Source: an uncultured Erysipelotrichaceae bacterium (GTDB lineage: Bacteria; Bacillota_I; Bacilli_A; Erysipelotrichales; Coprobacillaceae). From it: a DNA stretch of 16,259 nucleotides. The translations under genes were made by a program, and so were the position numbers. The notes under the pieces were generated by a model. That model did no database searches, was not told the origin of the DNA, and saw only the letters and a list, made by a program, of their open reading frames with translations. This document shows, piece by piece, positions 5,439 to 13,376 of this stretch. The stretch covers positions 1-16,259 of the forward strand of contig CANPGX010000007.1 of the NCBI GenBank assembly GCA_947573745.1, given 5' to 3'. Within the stretch, counting starts at the first letter, position 1; every line of letters starts with the position of its first letter.

Positions 5439-7850
5439 ATGAATTATAAAGCGTTACTTAAGAAAGCAAAAAAAACAAATAAGATCGACTATTTAAGCAA
5501 AACAAAATATCTTTATTATTATCAAATGTTAGCCATTGATGAAAAAGCTATTGTTTTAGAATCACAACATGGAAATAATCTTCATGGTAATATCTTTTAT
5601 CTTGCTAAAACATTGAATGATGGCGTTGATTATCAATCTTTTAGATGTTATCTGATTTACAGCAAAAAAAGCAAAAAACAATACGAGCAACTTAAAGAAA
5701 AATACCATCTTCATCGTATGGAACTTGTCCGTTTAGGATCATTAAAATATTATCAATTGATGGCCAGTGCCAAATATTTATTGAATGATACTTCTTTTCT
5801 ACCTTTTTTTATTAAAAAAGAAGGACAAGTTTACTTGAATACATGGCATGGAACACCTTTAAAAACTTTAGGTAAAAAAGTAGAAAATGATTATCACAAT
5901 ATTGGTAATGTACAAAAAAACTTTTTTATGTGTGATTACTTACTCTATCCTAATGAATATATGGAAGAACATATGGTGGAAGACTATATGTTACAACATC
6001 TATACCAACAAGATATCGTCTTAGGTGGATATCCAAGAAATACGGTGTTTTATGATGAAGTCAGAAAAAGAGAAATTCGTCGAGAATACGCCTTAGAAGA
6101 TCAAGAAATTTTTGTTTATATGCCAACTTATCGAGGAAAAGTGGGTAAGGTAGAAACCCAAAAACAAAATGCTTGGTTGACTGAACAACTCATGATGATT
6201 GATGATCACTTACAAGAGAATCAGGTTCTTTATGTCAACTTACATCCATTTGTTTCTAATGATATCCATTTTGATCAATTTAAAAAAATCAAAAAATTTC
6301 CTAAGGATATAGAAACATATGAATTTTTAAGTATAGCAGATACTTTAATCACAGATTATTCTAGTGTTTTCTTTGATTTTGCAGTAACGAAGAAGAAGAT
6401 TATTTTATTTACGTATGATGAAGAAGATTATTTAGCTGAAAGAGGAATGTATTTATCTATGCATGATTTGCCTTTCCCTCAGGTTAAGACAACAGAAGCA
6501 TTATTGACTTTCATGAATCTTGAAAAAAATTATGATGATACAGAATTTTTAAAAACGTATTGTCCTTATGAAAACTTATTTGCTGCCAAAGATTTATGTG
6601 ATCTTGTCTTATTCAATAAAAGGGAAAGATTGTCTATTCATCGTCTAGCACAAGATCATCAAGAAAAGGTATTGATCTATACAGGAAATCTTGCTAAAAA
6701 TGGTATTACGTCTTCTTTAAAGAATCTTTTAAATCATTTAGATGTTCATGAAAAACATTATTATTTAACCTTTAATAGTTATGTTATCAGAAACAATAGA
6801 ACTTTCTTAAAAGAGCTACCAGAAGGTATTGATTATATTGCTACAACAGGTAAGATGAATGCTAGTGTTTCTTTAAAATATCAATTGATGCGTTATCGTC
6901 AAAGTAAGATATCGATGGAAGATTTTGAAAGAAATATGAAGGATTTATACCAAGCAGAATATCGACGTCATTATGCGCATATCCATTTTGACCACGTTAT
7001 TCAATTTAATGGTTATGAATTTAGAAAGATTTTATTATACTCACAAGCACAAACAGATCGTATTATTTATGTGCATAGTGATATGGTCAAAGAAATTGAA
7101 AATAGACAAAATCAACATCTAACATCTTTAAAGTATGCTTACCAAAACTATGATAAGATCGCCGTTGTCAGTGAAGGGATGATCAAGCCAACAGCAGAAA
7201 TTTGTGGTGTAGATAGAGATTACCATGTTGTGCATAATTTTATTAATTATCAGGATGTTTTGGAGAAATCAACATGGCCTTTATTGTTTGATAAAAATAC
7301 GACTTGTACGGTAGATGAAGACACACTTCATCAAATTTTAGAGAGTTCGGATAAGAAATTTATCACTATAGGACGTTATTCGCCAGAAAAAGGACATGCA
7401 CGTCTTATTGATGCTTTTATTAAAATTCATCAAGAAGATCCTCATACGTATTTATTGATCATTGGGGGTCATGGTAAGGAATATCAAGCCACTTTGGATA
7501 AAGTGCAATCATTGGATTGTCAAGATCATATTGTGCTCATTCGTTCAATGAGTAATCCTTATGCTTTGTTGAAGAAGTGTGATTACTTTGTATTGAGTTC
7601 ACTTTATGAAGGTTTTGGACTTGTTTTAGCAGAAGCCGATATTGTGGGATTACCTGTTATTTCAACAGATATTGATGGCCCAAGAGCTTTTATGAAACAA
7701 AATGGTGGACGCTTAGTTGAAAATAGTGAAGAAGGTATTTACCAAGGCATGAAAGAACTTCTTCAAGGAAATGTACCTTGTATGAATGTGGATTATGAAG
7801 CTTATAATCAACAAGCTTTAAAAGAACTCTATCAGATGTTAGAAGGATGA
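5439..7850 (+). CDS. CDP-glycerol glycerophosphotransferase fused to GT4 glycosyltransferase
   Basis: An 803-residue two-domain enzyme. The N-terminal half (about 30–390) is a TagF/TagB-type glycerophosphotransferase: TWHGTPLKTLGK (WHGTP 136–140), GGYPRN (196–201), YMPTYRG (227–233), LHP (268–270) and TDYSSVFFDF (305–314). This family moves glycerol phosphate from CDP-glycerol onto the growing teichoic acid chain at the inner membrane face. The C-terminal part (about 410–803) is a GT-B retaining glycosyltransferase of the GT4 type: IGRYSPEKGHARLIDAF (644–660) and YEGFGLVLAEA (723–733), with the family's E-x7-E pattern. One polypeptide may therefore both build and glycosylate the chain; that pairing is inference. 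It starts directly after the tagD stop with AAGG upstream. Confidence 0.9.
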   Translation: MNYKALLKKAKKTNKIDYLSKTKYLYYYQMLAIDEKAIVLESQHGNNLHGNIFYLAKTLNDGVDYQSFRCYLIYSKKSKKQYEQLKEKYHLHRMELVRLGSLKYYQLMASAKYLLNDTSFLPFFIKKEGQVYLNTWHGTPLKTLGKKVENDYHNIGNVQKNFFMCDYLLYPNEYMEEHMVEDYMLQHLYQQDIVLGGYPRNTVFYDEVRKREIRREYALEDQEIFVYMPTYRGKVGKVETQKQNAWLTEQLMMIDDHLQENQVLYVNLHPFVSNDIHFDQFKKIKKFPKDIETYEFLSIADTLITDYSSVFFDFAVTKKKIILFTYDEEDYLAERGMYLSMHDLPFPQVKTTEALLTFMNLEKNYDDTEFLKTYCPYENLFAAKDLCDLVLFNKRERLSIHRLAQDHQEKVLIYTGNLAKNGITSSLKNLLNHLDVHEKHYYLTFNSYVIRNNRTFLKELPEGIDYIATTGKMNASVSLKYQLMRYRQSKISMEDFERNMKDLYQAEYRRHYAHIHFDHVIQFNGYEFRKILLYSQAQTDRIIYVHSDMVKEIENRQNQHLTSLKYAYQNYDKIAVVSEGMIKPTAEICGVDRDYHVVHNFINYQDVLEKSTWPLLFDKNTTCTVDEDTLHQILESSDKKFITIGRYSPEKGHARLIDAFIKIHQEDPHTYLLIIGGHGKEYQATLDKVQSLDCQDHIVLIRSMSNPYALLKKCDYFVLSSLYEGFGLVLAEADIVGLPVISTDIDGPRAFMKQNGGRLVENSEEGIYQGMKELLQGNVPCMNVDYEAYNQQALKELYQMLEG

Positions 7851-7854
7851 TCTT

Positions 7855-9024
7855 ATGGTTCATCAAATCAAAAAAATGGTCTTTCTATGTCTTTCTCTAG
7901 GATATAGATTATTTACCCACCTTGTTCAAGTGGATGATCAATGCATTGTTTTTATGGCTTTTCATGGTAGAGGTTATTTAGATAATCCAAAAGCACTTTA
8001 TGAAGAATTAATGAAAGAAAAGAAGATGAAAATCATTTGGATCATAAATGATCAAGATTCTTCCTTACCTGTAAAGCAGTATCGTTATTTATCATTAGGT
8101 TATTTTTTAGCTTTTATGAAAGCTAAATATTGGATCGTTAACTGTAAGTTACCTGATTATTTATATAAAAAGAAAAATCAGATTTATTTACAAACATGGC
8201 ATGGTACGCCACTCAAGAGATTAGGACATGATATTGTAGAAGTAGAAGGACAAAGTTATTATCGTGATGGCTCTTCTAGACAAGATATGTTAGCATCTTA
8301 TGATAAAGATGCTAAGAAGTATGATTATATGCTTTCTCCCAATAGGTTTTGCGATGAAGTTTTTAAAAGCGCTTTTCATGTTCATGAAAAACAATTGCTT
8401 AAGATAGGCTATCCTAGAAACGATGTTTTATCTCATGTTAATGTAGAACAGATAAGATCAATAAAAGAATCCATGAACCTGCCTTTAGATAAAAAAATCA
8501 TTTTATATGCACCGACGATGCGTGATGATCAACTTGATTTAAAAGGGTATCATTTACATTTAGAGGTAGATTTTTTAAAGTGGAAAAAATATCTTTCTAA
8601 GGATTATATTGTCTTATTTAAACCTCATTATTTGATTGTAGATCATACTTTGTCTCAAAAAGGTATTGAAGATTTTGTTTATTTTGTTTCACCTCATCAA
8701 GAAATTAGTCAACTATATCTTATCAGTGATCTTCTCATTACCGATTATTCCAGTGTTTTCTTTGATTATGCACTTTTAAAAAGACCTATTTATTTTTATA
8801 TGTATGATAAGAAGGCTTATGAATCTATTTTAAGGGGTTTTTATTTGAATGTTGAAGAGGATTTACCTGGACCTATTTATGAACAAGAAGATGATTTATT
8901 AAAAGCGATTGGTGAAAATCAAGTGTGGTCAGAAAAATTAGAAACATTTAATCAGCGTTTTAACCATCGCCAAGATGGTCATTGTGCAAAATCAGTTTTA
9001 AATGTCCTCTTCATGAAGGAGTGA
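7855..9024 (+). CDS. CDP-glycerol glycerophosphotransferase family protein (TagB/TagF-like)
   Basis: A 389-residue single-domain phosphotransferase. Family motifs appear in order: TWHGTPLKRLGHD (114–126), GYPRND (185–190), YAPTMRDD (218–225), FKPHY (255–259, carrying the conserved His) and TDYSSVFFDYA (296–306). The N-terminal segment (MVFLCLSLGYRLF) is hydrophobic and may help it sit on the membrane. It probably adds glycerol phosphate units from CDP-glycerol; whether it primes (TagB) or elongates (TagF) cannot be decided from motifs. AAGGA before the start overlaps the stop region of the upstream gene, which suggests coupled translation. Confidence 0.9.
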   Translation: MVHQIKKMVFLCLSLGYRLFTHLVQVDDQCIVFMAFHGRGYLDNPKALYEELMKEKKMKIIWIINDQDSSLPVKQYRYLSLGYFLAFMKAKYWIVNCKLPDYLYKKKNQIYLQTWHGTPLKRLGHDIVEVEGQSYYRDGSSRQDMLASYDKDAKKYDYMLSPNRFCDEVFKSAFHVHEKQLLKIGYPRNDVLSHVNVEQIRSIKESMNLPLDKKIILYAPTMRDDQLDLKGYHLHLEVDFLKWKKYLSKDYIVLFKPHYLIVDHTLSQKGIEDFVYFVSPHQEISQLYLISDLLITDYSSVFFDYALLKRPIYFYMYDKKAYESILRGFYLNVEEDLPGPIYEQEDDLLKAIGENQVWSEKLETFNQRFNHRQDGHCAKSVLNVLFMKE

Positions 9025-9030
9025 TACTCT

Positions 9031-10140
9031 ATGGTTTTAGAAAAAATAATTCTACGTTGTGTGTTAGGAATATTGTCTAAGTTTTATCAATTAAGACCTA
9101 TAGATGAAAAAAAGATCAGTATGATTTCAATGACACAAGATCATCTTTCCGGTGATTTAAAATACTTGTATGATGCCCTAATTCAAGAAGATGTTCATAT
9201 CCACCTTGTTTTAATGCGTTATCAAGGAGGATGGTGGCAAAAATTTCTTTATTTTTTAAATTGTATTCAACAACTTAAAGCTGTATATACATCCAAAGTC
9301 ATCTTAATAACAGATAATAATTATGTTATCTCTAATTATAAAAGAGAAGGTGTTATCGTTATCCAGCTGTGGCATGCTAGTGGTGCTATTAAAAAATTTG
9401 GTAATGCCATCAAAAGAGAATATGAAATAAAAAATTACGATTATATTATTTGTACTTCGCCTGTTTGGAAAGAGCCCTATGCGCAAGCTTTTCACGTTAA
9501 GCCTGAGCAAGTATTACCCTTAGGACTTCCTCATATCGATGAATTATTTTGCCAGGATCATGTGGATACACTTAAAAGAAGTATACTTGAACGTTGTCCT
9601 TTATTAAAAGGACATTATGTTGTTTTATATGCACCAACCTTTAGAGGAAATATCATTGATGGTATGACTTCGCCTTATTTAGATATTGAAAAAATCATGA
9701 AGTCACTCCCTAAAGATGTGATATTTCTTTACAAATTCCATCCATTATTAAAGAATGTACAATTACCATATCATGAACGTGTTGTGAATATGAACCAAGA
9801 AGATCTTTATTCATTACTTTCAGTGTGTGATTGTTTAATAACAGATTACTCTAGTGTTATTTTCGATGCTTCTATTTTAAAGATGAAGCTAGTCTTCTTT
9901 GCCCCAGATATCACACAATATGATCAAGATAGAGGATTTTATATAGATTATCATCATCAAACAGAAATTCCATTATGTTTTAATGAAGATCAACTGATAA
10001 CCCTTTTAAAGCAAAGGACTTTTGATCTTCAAAAAATAGATACTTTTAGAAATCGTTATTTTTATAATCAAGATGGAAAAAGTCTTGACAGAATTGTATC
10101 ACTGATCAAAACAGTGATGAAAGGAGATACTTATGTATAG
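9031..10140 (+). CDS. CDP-glycerol/ribitol phosphotransferase family protein
   Basis: A 369-residue member of the same PF04464-type family but the most divergent of the three. The WHGTP box is replaced by QLWHASGAIKKFG (112–124), and GYPRN by GLPHID (165–170). The other motifs are kept: YAPTFRGN (200–207), KFHPLL (235–240) and TDYSSVIFDAS (271–281). The substrate may be CDP-glycerol or another CDP-alditol; only tagD is nearby, so glycerol is the simpler guess. AAGGAG at 9016–9021 sets ATG 9031. Its last 8 bases overlap the next gene. Confidence 0.87.
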   Translation: MVLEKIILRCVLGILSKFYQLRPIDEKKISMISMTQDHLSGDLKYLYDALIQEDVHIHLVLMRYQGGWWQKFLYFLNCIQQLKAVYTSKVILITDNNYVISNYKREGVIVIQLWHASGAIKKFGNAIKREYEIKNYDYIICTSPVWKEPYAQAFHVKPEQVLPLGLPHIDELFCQDHVDTLKRSILERCPLLKGHYVVLYAPTFRGNIIDGMTSPYLDIEKIMKSLPKDVIFLYKFHPLLKNVQLPYHERVVNMNQEDLYSLLSVCDCLITDYSSVIFDASILKMKLVFFAPDITQYDQDRGFYIDYHHQTEIPLCFNEDQLITLLKQRTFDLQKIDTFRNRYFYNQDGKSLDRIVSLIKTVMKGDTYV

Positions 10141-10459
10141 CAAAGAAGCTTCTAAATATATGAATAAAGGCATTATTTTATCCATATTATCTATTCCTAT
10201 TCTTTATTTTGTGCAATCTTCATGGATTTTCTCATTGATCTTAGCTGCTGGGTACATTTATCTTGTCTACGGGACATTGACATCAGAAAGTGAAGAAAAT
10301 GAGTTAATTCTTTTTCCATTTCTATGCATTACAATCTGTTTCTTATTCGTTTTCTTTAGATGGTACACACTACCTGTAGAACTCATAGGTATTTATGGTA
10401 TCTATCGTATTCATCAACGATTAGATCAAAGAAAAAAAGAAAGACATCCAGAACTTTAA
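10133..10459 (+). CDS. Small membrane protein of the teichoic acid cluster
   Basis: A 108-residue protein of unknown function. Hydrophobic segments lie at about 13–28, 31–48 and 58–76, with a possible fourth at 79–92. The tail is charged (HQRLDQRKKERHPEL). AAGGAG at 10121–10126 precedes ATG 10133, which overlaps the stop of the phosphotransferase gene by 8 nt, so the two are probably translated together. The position suggests a membrane accessory of teichoic acid synthesis, but nothing in the sequence proves it. Residues 36–75 look faintly like the C-terminal half of the small protein at 12158. Confidence 0.8.
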   Translation: MYSKEASKYMNKGIILSILSIPILYFVQSSWIFSLILAAGYIYLVYGTLTSESEENELILFPFLCITICFLFVFFRWYTLPVELIGIYGIYRIHQRLDQRKKERHPEL

Positions 10460-10474
10460 ATCACTGGATGTTTT
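10444..10474 (+). terminator. Hairpin at the end of the teichoic acid cluster
   Basis: ACATCCAG (10444–10451) pairs perfectly with CTGGATGT (10464–10471) around a 12-nt loop holding the stop codon. Only four T follow, so it may be a weak terminator working with the next hairpin. Confidence 0.6.
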
Positions 10475-10514
10475 CAATTTTGGATGAAAATCTAACAGTC
10501 AAAAAAATTGATAG

Positions 10515-10540
10515 GATGAATCATTAGTATTCATCTTTTT
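10515..10540 (+). terminator. Second terminator before mnmE
   Basis: GATGAAT (10515–10521) pairs with ATTCATC (10529–10535) around a 7-nt loop and is followed by five T. With the hairpin at 10444 it would close the teichoic acid transcript. Confidence 0.7.
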
Positions 10541-10558
10541 ATTATCTTGAATTTGTAA

Positions 10559-10564
10559 TATAAT
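10559..10564 (+). promoter_or_regulatory. -10 element of the mnmE operon
   Basis: A perfect TATAAT lies 21 nt before the start codon. The -35 region overlaps the T-run of the preceding terminator and is poor. The predicted leader is only about 15 nt and carries GGAGG at 10574–10578. Confidence 0.5.
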
Positions 10565-10585
10565 AGGACACATGGAGGGATCAAC

Positions 10586-11920
10586 ATGAACGAAGATACT
10601 ATTGTAGCGATTGCAACAGCACCTTTAGAGGCAGCCATTTCTATCATTCGTATGAGTGGTCCTCGGGTATTTGAAGTCTTAGAAAAGATCTTTACTAAAA
10701 ATGTACAAGATGTGCCAAGTCATACAATGCATTATGGTTTTATTGTCGATGAAGGAAAACATATTGATGAGGTGTTGGTCAGTGTTTTTAAAGGAAAGCA
10801 TACTTTTACTGGTGAAAATATGGTAGAAATTAATTGCCATGGAGGTGTTTTTATTACACATCGTGTTTTAGAAGTGTGCTTGAAATATGGTGCCCGTATG
10901 GCAGAACATGGAGAGTTTAGTAAACGTGCTTTTTTAAATGGTCGTATTGACTTATCTCAAGCAGAAAGTATTGCTGATATGATCAGTGCGTCAACCACGG
11001 AATCAGCTTCTTTAGCTTTAAAAGGGATAGAAGGGCGTATTTCATCATTGATCAAAGATTTAAAAGAAGATCTTATTCAAATCGTGACACAGATTGAGGT
11101 AAACATAGATTATCCTGAATATGATAGTGTAGAGGAATTGACAGCTAAAACATTGTTACCATTATCATTGACATTAAGTCAGAAGATGGACCATATTTTA
11201 AAAAATGCTCGTAATGGACAATTGGTTAAAGATGGGGTTACAACCGCTATTATTGGTAAGCCTAATGTTGGAAAATCTAGTTTATTGAATGCCCTATTAC
11301 AAGAAGAAAAAGCAATTGTTACACATATAGCAGGCACAACAAGAGATCTTGTTGAAGGTAAGGTTAATCTTAATGGATTGGTGTTGCATATCATTGATAC
11401 AGCAGGTATTCATGAAACGAAAGATCTTGTTGAACAGATGGGGGTTAAAAAGTCTTTAGAAAAGGCAAAACAAGCCCAATTGGTTCTCGTTGTTTTAGAT
11501 GGTAGTCGTCCTTTAGAAGATGAAGATAAGCACTTATTGGATTTGACAAAAGAAATGAAACGTTTAATTGTGATCAATAAGAAAGATCAAGGATGTGTCA
11601 TTGAACAAGAGGGTATTAAGATCAGCGCTAAAGAAAATCAAGTTGAAGCTTTAGAGCGTGCTATTAAAGAATTATTTGAGGTTGAAAATTTTAATCAGAT
11701 GGAGGATATATGGTTATCCAATAGTCGACATATTCATTTATTAACTCAAGCTTCTATGAGTTTAAACAAAGCTATTGAAGCTATGAAAATGGATATACCT
11801 ACAGATCTTATTGTGACAGATTTATATGATAGTTGGGAATATCTTAGAGAAATCCTAGGAGAGCAAGCCAAAGAAGATTTATTAGATGAATTATTTAGTC
11901 GTTTTTGTATAGGAAAATAA
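10586..11920 (+). CDS. mnmE: tRNA modification GTPase MnmE
   Basis: A 444-residue GTPase that works with MnmG to place the (carboxymethyl)aminomethyl group on carbon 5 of the wobble uridine of certain tRNAs. The N-terminal folate-binding domain begins DTIVAIATAP. The inserted G domain has GKPNVGKSS (224–232), TTRD (251–254), DTAG (271–274), NKKD (331–334) and SAK (347–349). It ends in the family hallmark FCIGK with catalytic Cys441. All key residues are present and the length is normal. GGAGG at 10574–10578 supports the start. Its partner mnmG lies 2.4 kb downstream, separated by four inserted genes; in many Bacillota the two are adjacent. Confidence 0.97.
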   Translation: MNEDTIVAIATAPLEAAISIIRMSGPRVFEVLEKIFTKNVQDVPSHTMHYGFIVDEGKHIDEVLVSVFKGKHTFTGENMVEINCHGGVFITHRVLEVCLKYGARMAEHGEFSKRAFLNGRIDLSQAESIADMISASTTESASLALKGIEGRISSLIKDLKEDLIQIVTQIEVNIDYPEYDSVEELTAKTLLPLSLTLSQKMDHILKNARNGQLVKDGVTTAIIGKPNVGKSSLLNALLQEEKAIVTHIAGTTRDLVEGKVNLNGLVLHIIDTAGIHETKDLVEQMGVKKSLEKAKQAQLVLVVLDGSRPLEDEDKHLLDLTKEMKRLIVINKKDQGCVIEQEGIKISAKENQVEALERAIKELFEVENFNQMEDIWLSNSRHIHLLTQASMSLNKAIEAMKMDIPTDLIVTDLYDSWEYLREILGEQAKEDLLDELFSRFCIGK

Positions 11921-11933
11921 GGAAGGATATACG

Positions 11934-12161
11934 ATGGAAATTGTAGGAAAGAGATATCAGAAGTTTTCACGTTATTTGTGCAAGATAGCGATCATAGCAT
12001 TATTGGCCTTTATCATCATCAATGCGATAGCAATCAATCAAGAATACTATGTTATAAGAGTGATTTTGTTTGTATTATGGGTATCATCATTTGTAGAGAG
12101 TGCTATATTAAAAGTGATGTCTATGATTATTTTAATGAAACAGAAAGGAAAATCATCATGA
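11934..12161 (+). CDS. Small membrane protein downstream of mnmE
   Basis: A 75-residue protein with hydrophobic segments at about 15–34 and 39–58 and a Lys-rich tail (MKQKGKSS). No family is recognised. AGGAAGGA lies just before ATG 11934 and the gap after mnmE is 13 nt, so it is probably in the mnmE transcript. Its stop TGA overlaps the next start as ATGA, a standard coupling signal. The good ribosome site and tight packing argue that it is a real gene. Function unknown. Confidence 0.72.
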   Translation: MEIVGKRYQKFSRYLCKIAIIALLAFIIINAIAINQEYYVIRVILFVLWVSSFVESAILKVMSMIILMKQKGKSS

Positions 12162-12412
12162 AAAATTTATTTAAACCCATGAAAATATTTAATCAAAAAC
12201 AACTGACGATCATTGATATTGCTTATTTTTTTGTGGCAGTTGCATTATTAGTAGCTAAGAAGATGGTTTGGATCAAAATATTAACAGTAGGAGTTGTCGC
12301 TTTATATGGTCTTTATTGGCTGGTAGGAACTTTAAATAAAGAAGAAAAGCAGCAGATTCTAACTAATCTATTTTCATATATCGCTGTTTTTATCTTTTTA
12401 TTTATTTTATAG
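12158..12412 (+). CDS. Second small membrane protein, coupled to the one before
   Basis: An 84-residue protein starting MKNLFKPMKIFNQKQ. Hydrophobic segments lie at about 17–33, 38–57 and 70–84, and a charged stretch NKEEKQQ (60–66) separates the last two. AAAGGAA at 12144–12150 precedes ATG 12158; the same open frame extends upstream to 11978, but that part overlaps the previous gene and lacks a ribosome site. ATGA overlap with the previous gene points to a two-protein unit. A strong terminator follows at once. No family recognised. Confidence 0.75.
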   Translation: MKNLFKPMKIFNQKQLTIIDIAYFFVAVALLVAKKMVWIKILTVGVVALYGLYWLVGTLNKEEKQQILTNLFSYIAVFIFLFIL

Positions 12413-12414
12413 AC

Positions 12415-12437
12415 AAGAATCTTCGGATTCTTTTTTT
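12415..12437 (+). terminator. Terminator of the mnmE operon
   Basis: AAGAATC (12415–12421) pairs perfectly with GATTCTT (12426–12432) around the very stable UUCG tetraloop. Its T-run extends to 12437. Confidence 0.95.
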
Positions 12438-12504
12438 ATCATGAGATAGTGGTATGTGTTTAGACAAATCCTTAAATAAAAAGGAAGAAAAAAGAAAATA
12501 AAAC

Positions 12505-12525
12505 GGTTATTTTGTGGTTATTTGT
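12505..12525. repeat. Direct repeat upstream of the tatD promoter
   Basis: GGTTATTTTGT (12505–12515) is followed directly by GGTTATTTGT (12516–12525), a period of 11 nt. It lies 31 nt upstream of the tatD -35, a place where an activator could bind. The rest of 12438–12555 shows nothing recognisable. Confidence 0.3.
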
Positions 12526-12555
12526 TGTAAAAATGATGGGTAGAATGGGGTAAAT

Positions 12556-12584
12556 TTGACAAGACTAACATTATCTGTTATGAT
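12556..12584 (+). promoter_or_regulatory. tatD promoter
   Basis: TTGACA (12556–12561), a 17-nt spacer and TATGAT (12579–12584), with TG of an extended -10 at 12576–12577. This is close to the perfect sigma-A pattern. The predicted start near 12591 is only about 13 nt before ATG 12604. Confidence 0.88.
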
Positions 12585-12603
12585 GACAAACGAGGTGGAA
12601 TTT

Positions 12604-13362
12604 ATGTATTTCGATACACACGTACATTTAAATAGTGAAGAACTCTATGAAAATAGGGAAATATTGATTCAACGTGCTTTGGATCAAGGCGTCACTTACA
12701 TGTGTGTTGTGGGATATGATTTAGCCTCAAGTTTAAAGGCAATAGAGGTTGTTCAGGGATACGATTTTATGTATGCGATCGTAGGCATAGGACCCAATGA
12801 TTGTCTTGAAACAACAGATGATGATCTAAACATTTTAGATCAGTATCTAAATAACCCAAAAGTAGTTGCTTTAGGAGAAATAGGCTTAGATTATTATTGG
12901 GATAGTGTTCCTAGAGAAAAACAAAAAGAGATTTTTGAAAAACAGATTGCTCTAGCGAAAAAACATCATAAACCCATCGTCATCCATAGCCGTGATGCGT
13001 CAGAAGATACGTATCAAATTCTTAAGGCAGGTCAACATGGTGGGGTCATGCATTGTTTTAGTGGAAGTTATGAGATGGCTAAGAGATTTATTGATTTAGG
13101 TTTTTATATTTCATTAGCCGGTCCAGTTACTTTCAAAAATGCAAAGACGCCTAAAGAAGTAGCAGAAAAAGTAGATTTAAATAAATTGTTGATCGAAACG
13201 GACTGTCCTTATTTAACGCCTCAACCATTTCGAGGAAAGTTGAATGAGCCAGCAAATGTTGTGTATATTGCCCAGGAAATAGCGCGATTAAAGCACCTGG
13301 ACGTAGAAGACGTTGCTAGAATCACAACATTTAATGCCAAAAAAGTATTTGGGATTAAATAA
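12604..13362 (+). CDS. tatD: TatD family metal-dependent hydrolase (YabD-like DNase)
   Basis: A 252-residue TIM-barrel hydrolase of the amidohydrolase superfamily; characterised members are metal-dependent 3'-5' exonucleases. Metal ligands are all visible: DTHVH (H6, H8), GEIGLDYYW (E92), VIHSRDA (H128), MHCFSG (H150) and IETDCPYL (D200). One oddity: the conserved Gly-x-His-Pro near residue 62 reads GIGP, with Gly in place of His. ATG 12604 is chosen because the open frame upstream runs back into the promoter's -35 and GAGGTGG lies at 12592–12598. The next gene follows after 14 nt, the same order as yabD–yabE in B. subtilis. Confidence 0.94.
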   Translation: MYFDTHVHLNSEELYENREILIQRALDQGVTYMCVVGYDLASSLKAIEVVQGYDFMYAIVGIGPNDCLETTDDDLNILDQYLNNPKVVALGEIGLDYYWDSVPREKQKEIFEKQIALAKKHHKPIVIHSRDASEDTYQILKAGQHGGVMHCFSGSYEMAKRFIDLGFYISLAGPVTFKNAKTPKEVAEKVDLNKLLIETDCPYLTPQPFRGKLNEPANVVYIAQEIARLKHLDVEDVARITTFNAKKVFGIK

Positions 13363-13376
13363 GGAGGAAAATTGAG

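Noticed and set aside
9561..9569. DnaA-box-like TGTGGATAC
   Set aside because: A single near match inside a phosphotransferase gene, far from the origin cluster, is expected by chance.
11978..12157. Longer version of the second small membrane protein
   Set aside because: This stretch overlaps the 75-residue gene in another frame, has no ribosome site at its start, and encodes polar sequence unlike the membrane part.
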